A stretch of 21,469 nucleotides of DNA from assembly GCA_003645115.1 (NCBI GenBank), contig QNEG01000003.1, positions 1 to 21,469 of the forward strand, written 5' to 3'. This document shows positions 1-7,197 of the stretch, piece after piece. This stretch comes from a bacterium. GTDB lineage: Bacteria; UBP14; UBA6098; B30-G16. A program made the translations under genes and the position numbers. The notes beneath the pieces were generated by a model. The model made no database searches, was not told the origin of the DNA, and was given only the letters and a program-made list of their open reading frames with translations. Every line of letters starts with the position of its first letter. Position 1 is the stretch's first letter.

Positions 1-1
1 A

Positions 2-583
2 TATATTGGTGTTTTATTTGATAAAAGCGATAATCCGGCAACAGTTGAGAGTGATAAAACGCACGGTTTTTATTCTTCAAGTAAACAAGGTTTTGAATAC
101 TTACAAAATCTTATAAAACAAAGTTCAACGATAAAAATAATCAACAAAGATGCTGAAAATCTACAAATGGAATTAAAGTTAAATTATTCTAACTTAAAAA
201 TAAAAATTGGTGCTTTATATGGGAATGATATTACATTAAAACTCTTTAGAAAAAGTTTTCCTGTGTCTGATTTACTTTTGCTTAGATATGATGATATCTG
301 GCTATCACAACTAATAACCATTGACGAAAGAGCTATGTTACTTAAGCATCGGAAAAATTTTACTACAACCTTTTTAGGTTTATTAAATAGAGATAGAGAT
401 TTGAGAATAAAGTTCAATGCCATAATAAATTCAGAATGCGGAGAAAACGAACTTAATGTAATCGTAAATTACCTGCTTGATAAATATGATTCAATTTTTG
501 AAAGTATAATGATACCTAATAAAAAAGATAAAGTCGCTCATTTAGCTGATATCATTCAATTCCTGTGTGCTTGCGACTCATAA
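2..583 (+). CDS. Hypothetical protein, 5'-truncated by window edge
   Basis: The frame is open without a stop from base 2 to the TAA at 581-583, giving 193 visible residues; the first ATG in it (167) is internal, so the real start lies outside the window. I do not recognise the family. The visible part is soluble-looking, rich in Lys, Asn, Ile and Leu, with no signal peptide or membrane segment. Its C-terminal half looks helical (segments such as LRIKFNAIIN and VIVNYLLDKYDSIFES) and it ends FLCACDS. Base composition is strikingly AT-rich (for example 11 G/C in bases 181-240) and codons favour AAA, AAT and TTA, unlike the DUF4438 gene 53 bases downstream. This suggests acquisition from elsewhere, possibly as part of an accessory or defence cluster to the left, but no motif supports a specific function. 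Confidence 0.7.
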   Translation, partial: YIGVLFDKSDNPATVESDKTHGFYSSSKQGFEYLQNLIKQSSTIKIINKDAENLQMELKLNYSNLKIKIGALYGNDITLKLFRKSFPVSDLLLLRYDDIWLSQLITIDERAMLLKHRKNFTTTFLGLLNRDRDLRIKFNAIINSECGENELNVIVNYLLDKYDSIFESIMIPNKKDKVAHLADIIQFLCACDS

Positions 584-600
584 TTATTTAATTATATTAT
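571..600 (+). promoter_or_regulatory. Possible sigma-70 promoter for the DUF4438-ABC pair
   Basis: A TTGCGA (571-576) and TATTAT (595-600) are separated by 18 bases, overlapping the end of the upstream gene. They match the consensus at 4/6 and 5/6 positions. Initiation near 607 would give a leader of about 30 bases ending in the AAGGGAGG ribosome site (624-631). The gap is AT-rich, so a chance match is quite possible. Confidence 0.3.
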
Positions 601-635
601 CAACAGAATAAAACCACATTTCCAAGGGAGGAAAA

Positions 636-1529
636 ATGCCCGTTCCAAAAACTAATGCAGATAAATTGATAAAGATGTCGGTTCAGGGACATCCATCTCC
701 GCCAGAACATTATGGACGACACGGTTTCGATGCCGATGGACAACCATTTCTGCTGCCTGGCACTGGTGGGATAGTGTATAATGTTCATATCGGCGATCCC
801 GCATTCGGCTGGGAGGCTGACCATCTGGAACCTGCAGTTTCCGCTGTCGCAGACCAGAAAGAACGAAGTAGCGCCTTAAATGCAGGTTTCAATTTCTATT
901 CCTGCACTGGAAACGAGGCAGTAATAATTTCTGGCGATGCCAAAGGAGATAAAGGTGTAGTAATCGGTCATCACGGTGGTAGTGAACGAGTTATTATCGA
1001 ATTCGGCGAGGAAACTATGGAAAAAATGACTTTGGAGGATAAGATACTAATTCGAGGATTCGGACAGGGACTGAAATTTATAGATTATCCCGATATCGCC
1101 GTATATAATTTCGACCCTAATCTAATAGAACCTTTGGGCATCGAGGATGGAAAGAATGGGATAATTGTGCCGGTGTGTGCGAAAGTCCCCGGTCAACTTA
1201 TGGGCAGTGGAGTAGGTTCCACATCGATGGGGCGCAGCGATTATGATATTATGACCGCAGATAAAGAATATATAAAGGAATTGAAATTGGATAAATTGCG
1301 TTTCGGTGATTTTGTGGCAATAACCGACCACGATAATCGCTATGGCAGGAGTTATCGTCGAGGAGCTACTACAATTGGAATAGTAGTCCACGGTGACTGC
1401 CGATGGGCAGGACACGGACCGGGTATCACTACTCTCATCTCATCTGTTATACCCGGAAAAATCGAACCGGTAATCAGTTCGGATGCCAATATCGGAAAAA
1501 TACTTGGCATAGGGAGATTTAAGAATTAA
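636..1529 (+). CDS. DUF4438 domain-containing protein
   Basis: This 297-residue protein spans the whole length expected of the DUF4438 family, known from Thermotoga and other anaerobes; the biochemical role is not established. Family-type signatures are visible: a Gly-rich N-terminal part with VNVHIGD-like wording (YNVHIGDPAFGWEADHLEPA, about residues 48-67), the FYSCTGNEAVIISGDAKG stretch near 88-105, VCAKVPGQLMGSGVGS near 187-202, and a C-terminal DHDNRYGRSYRRGATTIG followed by HGDC and GHGPG. The many conserved His, Asp and Gly residues suggest an enzyme or ligand-binding protein, but that is inference. No signal peptide, so probably cytoplasmic. The start is well supported by AAGGGAGG 4 bases before the ATG. 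The ABC ATPase follows 53 bases later (ATG) on the same strand with no terminator between, so the two may be co-transcribed. Confidence 0.85.
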   Translation: MPVPKTNADKLIKMSVQGHPSPPEHYGRHGFDADGQPFLLPGTGGIVYNVHIGDPAFGWEADHLEPAVSAVADQKERSSALNAGFNFYSCTGNEAVIISGDAKGDKGVVIGHHGGSERVIIEFGEETMEKMTLEDKILIRGFGQGLKFIDYPDIAVYNFDPNLIEPLGIEDGKNGIIVPVCAKVPGQLMGSGVGSTSMGRSDYDIMTADKEYIKELKLDKLRFGDFVAITDHDNRYGRSYRRGATTIGIVVHGDCRWAGHGPGITTLISSVIPGKIEPVISSDANIGKILGIGRFKN

Positions 1530-1582
1530 ATTCTCACACTAATAAAATCAAATTGTCTATAATAAATTATCCGTGTCCGATT

Positions 1583-2338
1583 ATGTCTATTGTTGAAATA
1601 AAAAATTTGACCAAGCGGTTCGACGAAGTAGTGGCTGTAAATGGATTAAATTTAAATATCGAATCTGGAGAACTGTTTGGTTTTCTGGGTCCAAATGGAG
1701 CAGGAAAAACCACTACAATCAAAATAATAGTGGGATTACTTCACCCCGATGAAGGCAGTGTATCTATCGATGGCTTCGATGTGGTGAAAAATCCAGAAAA
1801 AGCGAAAAAGCATATCGGTTACATCCCCGATAATCCATACATATACGATCGGTTGACCGGGCGAGAATTTCTCGAACTGGTAGGCTCATTATATGGTATG
1901 AACAGAAAGCTCATAACCGAGCGAATAGAGTGGCTTTTTGAGCTATTCGGCATAGAAGACTGGGGCGATGATTATGCTGCGGAATATTCACACGGTATGC
2001 GTCAAAAAATTATTATGGCATCGGCGATTATGCACGACCCAAAGCTGATAATGATAGACGAACCGATGGTGGGCTTGGACCCGCAAAGTCAACGATTAGT
2101 CAAGGGCGTGCTGAAAAAACTTTCCGAAAGAGGTATCTCCATATTTATGTCAACTCACACTCTTTCAGTCGCCGAGGAATTATGCACCAGAATCGGGATA
2201 ATTCATAAGGGCGAATTATTAAAACTGGGCACATTGGAACAATTGCGCACCGATGCTAAAATGGGCGGAAAATCTTTGGAGGAACTTTTCGTAAAACTCA
2301 CCGGCGGAGAAAGAAAAATCAAACTCTGGGACGAATAA
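1583..2338 (+). CDS. ABC transporter ATP-binding protein (ABC-2 exporter type)
   Basis: ATPase subunit of an ABC transporter, 251 residues with the ATG start. Visible motifs: Walker A GPNGAGKT (36-43), signature YSHGM (135-139) in place of LSGGQ, Walker B LIMIDEP (155-161) with catalytic Glu160, D-loop GLDP (164-167) and switch His192 in STHT. The Q-loop position reads IGYIPDNP, with Asp83 where Gln is usual; acidic residues here occur in the CcmA/NatA-like ABC-2 group. That group powers export of lipids, polysaccharides or drugs, or acts in gliding/secretion complexes; the substrate cannot be told. No permease gene lies next to it: the next gene is convergent and a terminator follows at once. 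An in-frame TTG at 1553 would add ten residues, but homology begins at the ATG. Neither start has a clear Shine-Dalgarno sequence. Confidence 0.9.
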   Translation: MSIVEIKNLTKRFDEVVAVNGLNLNIESGELFGFLGPNGAGKTTTIKIIVGLLHPDEGSVSIDGFDVVKNPEKAKKHIGYIPDNPYIYDRLTGREFLELVGSLYGMNRKLITERIEWLFELFGIEDWGDDYAAEYSHGMRQKIIMASAIMHDPKLIMIDEPMVGLDPQSQRLVKGVLKKLSERGISIFMSTHTLSVAEELCTRIGIIHKGELLKLGTLEQLRTDAKMGGKSLEELFVKLTGGERKIKLWDE

Positions 2339-2363
2339 CACTCCATCACAATTATTACACAAA

Positions 2364-2400
2364 AAAACTCCCCCCAGATTATTTCACTGGAGGGAGTTTT
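2364..2400. terminator. Bidirectional intrinsic terminator between convergent genes
   Basis: A 14-base arm AAAACTCCCCCCAG (2364-2377) pairs with CTGGAGGGAGTTTT (2387-2400) around a 9-base loop. Read on the minus strand all pairs form (one as G-U) and the stem is followed by an unbroken T run; on the plus strand there is one C-A mismatch and a TTTTATTACTT tail. It sits 25 bases after the ABC ATPase stop and 26 bases past the stop of the 1544-residue secreted protein, so it probably ends both transcripts. Confidence 0.85.
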
Positions 2401-2426
2401 ATTACTTCAGTATTCTGCGATATCCA

Positions 2427-5400
2427 TTACTTAATCAACGATACTCTGGATATTGCAGTTCTACCATTAACAGTCAGTTTCACCAGATAGACACCGCTGG
2501 GAACAGCATTCGCATTCCAGGTAGTAGAATAACATCCACGACCGAGATTGCCATTGTATAGCGTGGCAATTCTGCTTCCAGTGATATCATATACAGAAAG
2601 ATTAGTAAATCCATTTTCTGGCAAATCGAATGTTATTTCACAGGTAGTATTGAATGGATTGGGATTCACTCCGATAGTAAATGCCTTTGGCTTTTGGGGA
2701 ATCTCCACAATTTCTGTATTTTCGATTCCGAATAGATCCAAAATTCCGCCGATAAATCTGCCAGCGTGGTCCAGTGCGGTCAGATATACCGAAGTATATA
2801 CTCTGGTATATGCACGATGCACACCGACCACTATAGAGTCGAGATTAGCATACAATGCTACTCGTCCCAGACCATAAGGAGTTAATTCATCTACATAATG
2901 GTCTGCGGTAGTTTGATATGCATAATCGCTTCTCCAGGCAGAGCCACTATAGAAATCGCTGTTCATTTTCACTGTTTCCACATTACCAGTGGTGGAATCT
3001 GCGCCATCGGTGGCAGTAAAATCGAAACGAGCCAGTAAATCTGTTCCGGTATAATCTTGAGCGAAATCTGGACCGCATACATAAATGTATCCTCCATCAT
3101 CGATGTAATCGAGTAGCAAGTCCTGCATTTCTGTGCTCATAGTGGCATCAGAACCATCACCTCGAACACCAAGGACCACGAATATGGCATCATAATCATC
3201 CAGCACGAATCTTCCGGTAAGTGCGATATCTTCATCGGGGTCGGTCATCGAATAATCGGTGACATCGATAGATTCCAGAGCGAGTGCCATATCATCAGCA
3301 AAACCGGCGCCATTATCAAAATCAATCAGCAGTAGCACATTATCATCAGCAGCAACATCGACTTCTACTTCGCAGGCTTCACTTGCAGGTGATTCGCCAG
3401 TATCATCATAAATAGTCACCACCTCATAAGAATAGCTTTCGCCATCAACTACATCATAGTCATTGTAAGGTGGCGCAGCAACATTACCCAGGAATTCACC
3501 ATTACGATATATATCATAACTATCCACAGTAAGATACGAGCTAGATGGTTCGGTCCAATCTACTATCACCTTCAATGTTTCGCCTATGTCGAATGGTCGC
3601 TGTGTAGGTGAAAATTCACAGGTCAATCCAGTCGGTTCATAATAATATGGTAAAGTGATTGCGATTGTAGTGTCCATATTAGCTGTAATGGTAGTTTCCA
3701 CGGTGGCGAAATATTCTTTAGATATGGTGATAGTATATTCGCCCCAATCCATATTATTAAAGCATACTAATCCGCTTGCGGGAGTGATTTGTTCGGAAGC
3801 GGGTGGCATCTGGACGAGTGCTCCAGCATTGTCGGTAGCACCTTCCAGTGTTACCTCCACACAAACATCTACAGGTGCGCCAGACAGGTCGAAATCTATG
3901 GTCATATCATCATCCACCAGAAGAGTAGTATCGTCATCCGCATAACCCGGATAACTCGCTGTTATGGTGTGAATTCCATAATCAACTTCCATAGTATATG
4001 CGCCAGTGGAATCTGTGGTAGCGGTGGGAGTTCCATCCACCGAAATAGTGATACCCTCGGAAAGTTCTCCCTCCAACGAACCAGTTCCACTAACCTCGAA
4101 TGTTCCGCTAACTATATCTATATTATATGTCATATCGCTGGATACATCCACAGTGTCGATATATGTGGGATAACCGGAATAATCTGCGCTAACTTCGTAA
4201 GTTCCAGCGGTCAGGTGGACACAATAAGTTCCGCCTGTTCCGGAGTATGTTTCTGCAGGACCGAATACGATATGGACTCCGCCAGTAGCGGTGCCCTCAA
4301 CGAATGTAGTTCCGCAAACATCGTATCCTTCGGGAGTCAATTCCAGGTCAAGATTTACATCCGCACCAGAAATGGTAACATCGGTGGACAATGTTTCATA
4401 TCCGGTTGCAATTGCGATAACCGAATATTCGCCATCGGGTAATCCGCAAACTTCATAGGTTCCATCGGGACCGGTGAAATCGGAAAGTCCGCCGATAATC
4501 ACCTGCGCATCCTCCACAGGAAGATCGGTCAATTCATCGGTAACCACACCATTTACGCAATATACATCGGTAGTATCGCAAGCTGTGGTAAATTTAATGT
4601 AAGCAATTTCTCCGCTCGCCAGGTCCAGTCTGCTAATTTCGTTCATAAATTCATAATCTTCATCGATAGGTGGCGAGGCATAAGTTCCGGCAGCAATTTT
4701 CATACACCACATAGAACTGACCGGGACATCATCGGGATTCCATTCCAACCATAATGCCTCCGGAGAATGTGGTGGTGCAGGAACTATCAATCTAATTTTC
4801 CACTGCGATTGGTTGCAATTATTTCTGATATCTCTTGCCAAATCCTCAAATAAAGTATCGGTAGTATCGGGATTAATAGACACCGCACCAAAACCGATTG
4901 GCGGTGGAGCAGGAAAATCTATTCCGGAATCATAGCCATCGGTAGCGAGACTATCGGTTCCTATTGTCACTGTTTCGAAGTAAAGAGAATCGGTGGTGGT
5001 AGAATCATAAGCAGTAATATCCAGTGTAAATTGCGGTCCACAGAAACCTCCGCTCTCGAATGAATAAACCGTATCCAGTGTATGCACCGATACATCAATA
5101 TCACTAACTCGCACTCGAATTTCATAAGTTTCATAGAGTTCGAGAAAACCGGGTGGGTCGTAGCAGAATGTATATCCATTAGGAAGAACATTAGTGATTT
5201 CGAATCCATCGGAGACATCCAGGCTATTCATCCAAACTTGTAATGTGGTAGTGTCCACACCGACATCATCTACGATATCGAAACATATATTTGTAGAAAC
5301 GGGGACATTTGTCTCACCTGGCGATGGGTCAGCATTGACCAATACTGGAGCGGTTCCGGTCTCTGTTCGAATCTCTACTTTGAAGTATATAATTTCATCA

Positions 5401-7061
5401 CTGCCTATAGGATAAGAGGAGAATAAACTCATATCATCCCAGCTAACAGCACCGCCGGGAACTCCGTGCCCGATATAAAGTGCAAAAGTATATGAACCGA
5501 TAGAATCAGGGATAGCATCGGGGTTCCAGGTAACCTCAAAATCGCCGGAACCACCGGTAGCATTTACCTCCCAGATTTCCGTGCCGTGATGAAGTGGTCG
5601 AATATCTCGCGAAAGCATAGTATCCATAACAGTGGGGTCATCCAGCGGGAAGTATGCATAAAAACCTGGCACTGGCCATCTAATCTGGTCGAAAATATCG
5701 AAACCAGTTAATGCGCCATCGGACATTCCAAAGCGCAGATATGATGGTGTTCCTTCGCGAGTAACAGTGACATCGAATTGCCAATCTACCAGGTCCTCGG
5801 GAAGTGGCACATAGAAATCGAATGTAACCGTGGTGCAATTGGGTGCGAAATCACAAACTGTGACTTCCACCGAATGTGGCATACCTTGTGCCCAGCCCTC
5901 GGCAGGGAATGGTGGAATTACCACATTATATTCCTCATACATCCCGATTCGAGTGGTGCCGACTTCTGCGGTGCGGTCCACTCCATCCACTATAACCTCG
6001 AGTGTGGTGATATCCACGCCAAATTCTGCATCACGCACATTAAATGAGATTTGATCCATAAAATTAACAGTATCCATAATAGTAATATCCAGTGGCATTC
6101 CAGCGTGAGTCCACATCTCGAAATATGGTGGGAATGAGTCTATTTCGCCGATTTCCAATCTGGTGGTGAAACACCATACCACAGTATCCATAATATGGAC
6201 TGGGTCGGCTAAATCCTGTCCAAGGACATTAACACAAACCTCGGTAGTGCCAGGGAATTCCTCGCCGGGATGTTGATATAGAAAATGATACCCGCCTGCA
6301 CCAGCGAGAGGACTAAATACTCCCAAATCGGTAATATCGGCAGTGGAATCCAAAGTGGCATTATTAAAAGTGAGGAAAACTTCCACGGATGATAAATCCA
6401 CGCCGGATACATCATCTCGGATATTGAACAATACCGAATCGGTTCTGGATACGCCCTCGGCTCCCTCACTGGGATATTTATTTTCTACCCAGGGTGGCAA
6501 ATGGTCAACTCCACCTACCATAATAGCCTTAATCACTACTTCTTGCCCGGGAGAAAAATTAAGTGAATCTACAGATGACATATCAGTCCAGGTAGATGGT
6601 GGGTCCTCAGAACCTATCATTCTAACACCGATTTGCATAATTTCAGCGAGAGCCTTTTCACCAGTGGTATCCTCGACCAAAGGTAAATCATCGATAACCC
6701 AGGTTACCAATCTTGCATCCGGACTTACATCGCCAGATTCTCTAATAACCCAGGTTGCCTCATAGGTAGTATCCTCTGAACTTCGCATATCTTTGGTAAG
6801 ATAAGGGTCCATTCCCTCGGGGAAACCATCGGTGCAAGGTGCGATAAAATAGCAATAATACGCACCGGGAACACCCGGAACTAGAGGGACATCTATACCA
6901 GAGTCGAAGCAATCGGATGCACGATAATCTACTCCAAAATAAAGGTTTCTGGTCGCACTTCTATCCCCGGAATGAACTACCACCCCATAAGTCCAGTCCT
7001 GTGCGAGTGCCATTCCCGCAAGAACCAGCAATAGGGCTACAATAATCGCGGCTCTTCTCAT
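2427..7061 (-). CDS. Large secreted multidomain protein with T9SS-like C-terminal sorting domain
   Basis: Secreted protein of 1544 residues. The ATG at 7061 follows GGGGGAG (7067-7073) by 5 bases; an ATG one codon earlier and an in-frame TTG at 7109 are less well placed. Order of domains: signal peptide 1-20 (ends AGMALA|Q); LTFG module 1 (21-184, with LYFG and CFDSGIDVP); Ig-like domains near 189-300 and 309-419; LTFG module 2 (425-567); a third Ig-like domain (571-671); LTFG module 3 (673-829, GYDSGIDFP); four tandem carboxypeptidase regulatory-like domains (832-1138); a fibronectin III domain (1141-1234, SYDIYRNGE); a Rossmann-like domain (1240-1449); and a FlgD-Ig/T9SS-type sorting domain (1459-1544, VNPNPFN, PSGVYLVKL). 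No protease or glycosidase motif seen. Probably a cell-surface or released adhesion/display protein, encoded 136 bases downstream of the 3322-residue protein with the same tail. Specific function unknown. Confidence 0.85.
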   Translation of the reverse strand: MRRAAIIVALLLVLAGMALAQDWTYGVVVHSGDRSATRNLYFGVDYRASDCFDSGIDVPLVPGVPGAYYCYFIAPCTDGFPEGMDPYLTKDMRSSEDTTYEATWVIRESGDVSPDARLVTWVIDDLPLVEDTTGEKALAEIMQIGVRMIGSEDPPSTWTDMSSVDSLNFSPGQEVVIKAIMVGGVDHLPPWVENKYPSEGAEGVSRTDSVLFNIRDDVSGVDLSSVEVFLTFNNATLDSTADITDLGVFSPLAGAGGYHFLYQHPGEEFPGTTEVCVNVLGQDLADPVHIMDTVVWCFTTRLEIGEIDSFPPYFEMWTHAGMPLDITIMDTVNFMDQISFNVRDAEFGVDITTLEVIVDGVDRTAEVGTTRIGMYEEYNVVIPPFPAEGWAQGMPHSVEVTVCDFAPNCTTVTFDFYVPLPEDLVDWQFDVTVTREGTPSYLRFGMSDGALTGFDIFDQIRWPVPGFYAYFPLDDPTVMDTMLSRDIRPLHHGTEIWEVNATGGSGDFEVTWNPDAIPDSIGSYTFALYIGHGVPGGAVSWDDMSLFSSYPIGSDEIIYFKVEIRTETGTAPVLVNADPSPGETNVPVSTNICFDIVDDVGVDTTTLQVWMNSLDVSDGFEITNVLPNGYTFCYDPPGFLELYETYEIRVRVSDIDVSVHTLDTVYSFESGGFCGPQFTLDITAYDSTTTDSLYFETVTIGTDSLATDGYDSGIDFPAPPPIGFGAVSINPDTTDTLFEDLARDIRNNCNQSQWKIRLIVPAPPHSPEALWLEWNPDDVPVSSMWCMKIAAGTYASPPIDEDYEFMNEISRLDLASGEIAYIKFTTACDTTDVYCVNGVVTDELTDLPVEDAQVIIGGLSDFTGPDGTYEVCGLPDGEYSVIAIATGYETLSTDVTISGADVNLDLELTPEGYDVCGTTFVEGTATGGVHIVFGPAETYSGTGGTYCVHLTAGTYEVSADYSGYPTYIDTVDVSSDMTYNIDIVSGTFEVSGTGSLEGELSEGITISVDGTPTATTDSTGAYTMEVDYGIHTITASYPGYADDDTTLLVDDDMTIDFDLSGAPVDVCVEVTLEGATDNAGALVQMPPASEQITPASGLVCFNNMDWGEYTITISKEYFATVETTITANMDTTIAITLPYYYEPTGLTCEFSPTQRPFDIGETLKVIVDWTEPSSSYLTVDSYDIYRNGEFLGNVAAPPYNDYDVVDGESYSYEVVTIYDDTGESPASEACEVEVDVAADDNVLLLIDFDNGAGFADDMALALESIDVTDYSMTDPDEDIALTGRFVLDDYDAIFVVLGVRGDGSDATMSTEMQDLLLDYIDDGGYIYVCGPDFAQDYTGTDLLARFDFTATDGADSTTGNVETVKMNSDFYSGSAWRSDYAYQTTADHYVDELTPYGLGRVALYANLDSIVVGVHRAYTRVYTSVYLTALDHAGRFIGGILDLFGIENTEIVEIPQKPKAFTIGVNPNPFNTTCEITFDLPENGFTNLSVYDITGSRIATLYNGNLGRGCYSTTWNANAVPSGVYLVKLTVNGRTAISRVSLIK
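2715..3344 (-). other. Rossmann/GATase-like domain within the 1544-residue protein
   Basis: Protein residues about 1240-1449. It begins with a beta strand NVLLLIDFDNG, continues with a helix and LDDYDAIFVVLGVRGDG, then a helix LLLDYIDDGGYIYVCGPDFA. This strand-helix pattern resembles class I glutamine amidotransferase/ThuA-like folds seen before sorting domains in secreted FCB proteins. The Cys in YVCGPDF sits in a strand-end position, but no clear catalytic Cys-His pair can be assigned. Confidence 0.5.
3648..4568 (-). repeat. Four tandem carboxypeptidase-regulatory-like domains (protein level)
   Basis: Protein residues about 832-1138 hold four consecutive units of roughly 75 residues. The first is canonical (VNGVVTDELTDLPVEDAQV, then DGTYEVCGLPDGEYSV and ATGYET). 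The others keep the G-Y/T-Y-x-V...G-Y core: GTYCVHLTAGTYEVSADYSGY, GAYTMEVDYGIHTITASYPGY, and a divergent last one with DWGEYTITISKEYF. Units differ clearly in sequence, so this is an old expansion, not a recent DNA duplication. Such domains are usually structural spacers in exported proteins. Confidence 0.75.
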
Positions 7062-7156
7062 CATTACTCCCCCTTTTGTTGTAATTTTTTTGTTTTCATT
7101 CTGATTCAAAACCGCAAAAAATAACTGAGAAAAGATATTGATTTCTAAAATTTAAG

Positions 7157-7184
7157 TGGGGTGGGGTTCGAAAACCCCACCCCA
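7157..7184 (-). terminator. Strong hairpin between the two giant genes (terminator or attenuator)
   Basis: A perfect 12-bp inverted repeat, TGGGGTGGGGTT (7157-7168) and AACCCCACCCCA (7173-7184), with a 4-base loop. On the minus strand the loop reads TTCG, a stable tetraloop sequence. Only a weak T tract follows (CTTAAATTTTAG). It lies 14 bases past the stop of the 3322-residue gene and about 95 bases before the ATG of the next. It may end the first transcript, reduce read-through, or protect the 3' end of the upstream message. Confidence 0.6.
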
Positions 7185-7197
7185 ATATTTGCACTCC

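Noticed and set aside
1553..1582. In-frame TTG at 1553 as start of the ABC ATPase
   Set aside because: No ribosome site, and family similarity begins at the ATG at 1583.
3789..4442. A 217-codon open frame antisense to the carboxypeptidase-regulatory-like repeats
   Set aside because: It is a shadow of the repeat-coding strand; no domain, signal or ribosome site.
7062..7109. In-frame TTG at 7109 as start of the 1544-residue protein
   Set aside because: It adds a polar 16-residue stretch before the signal peptide and has no ribosome site; GGGGGAG is ideally placed for the ATG at 7061.
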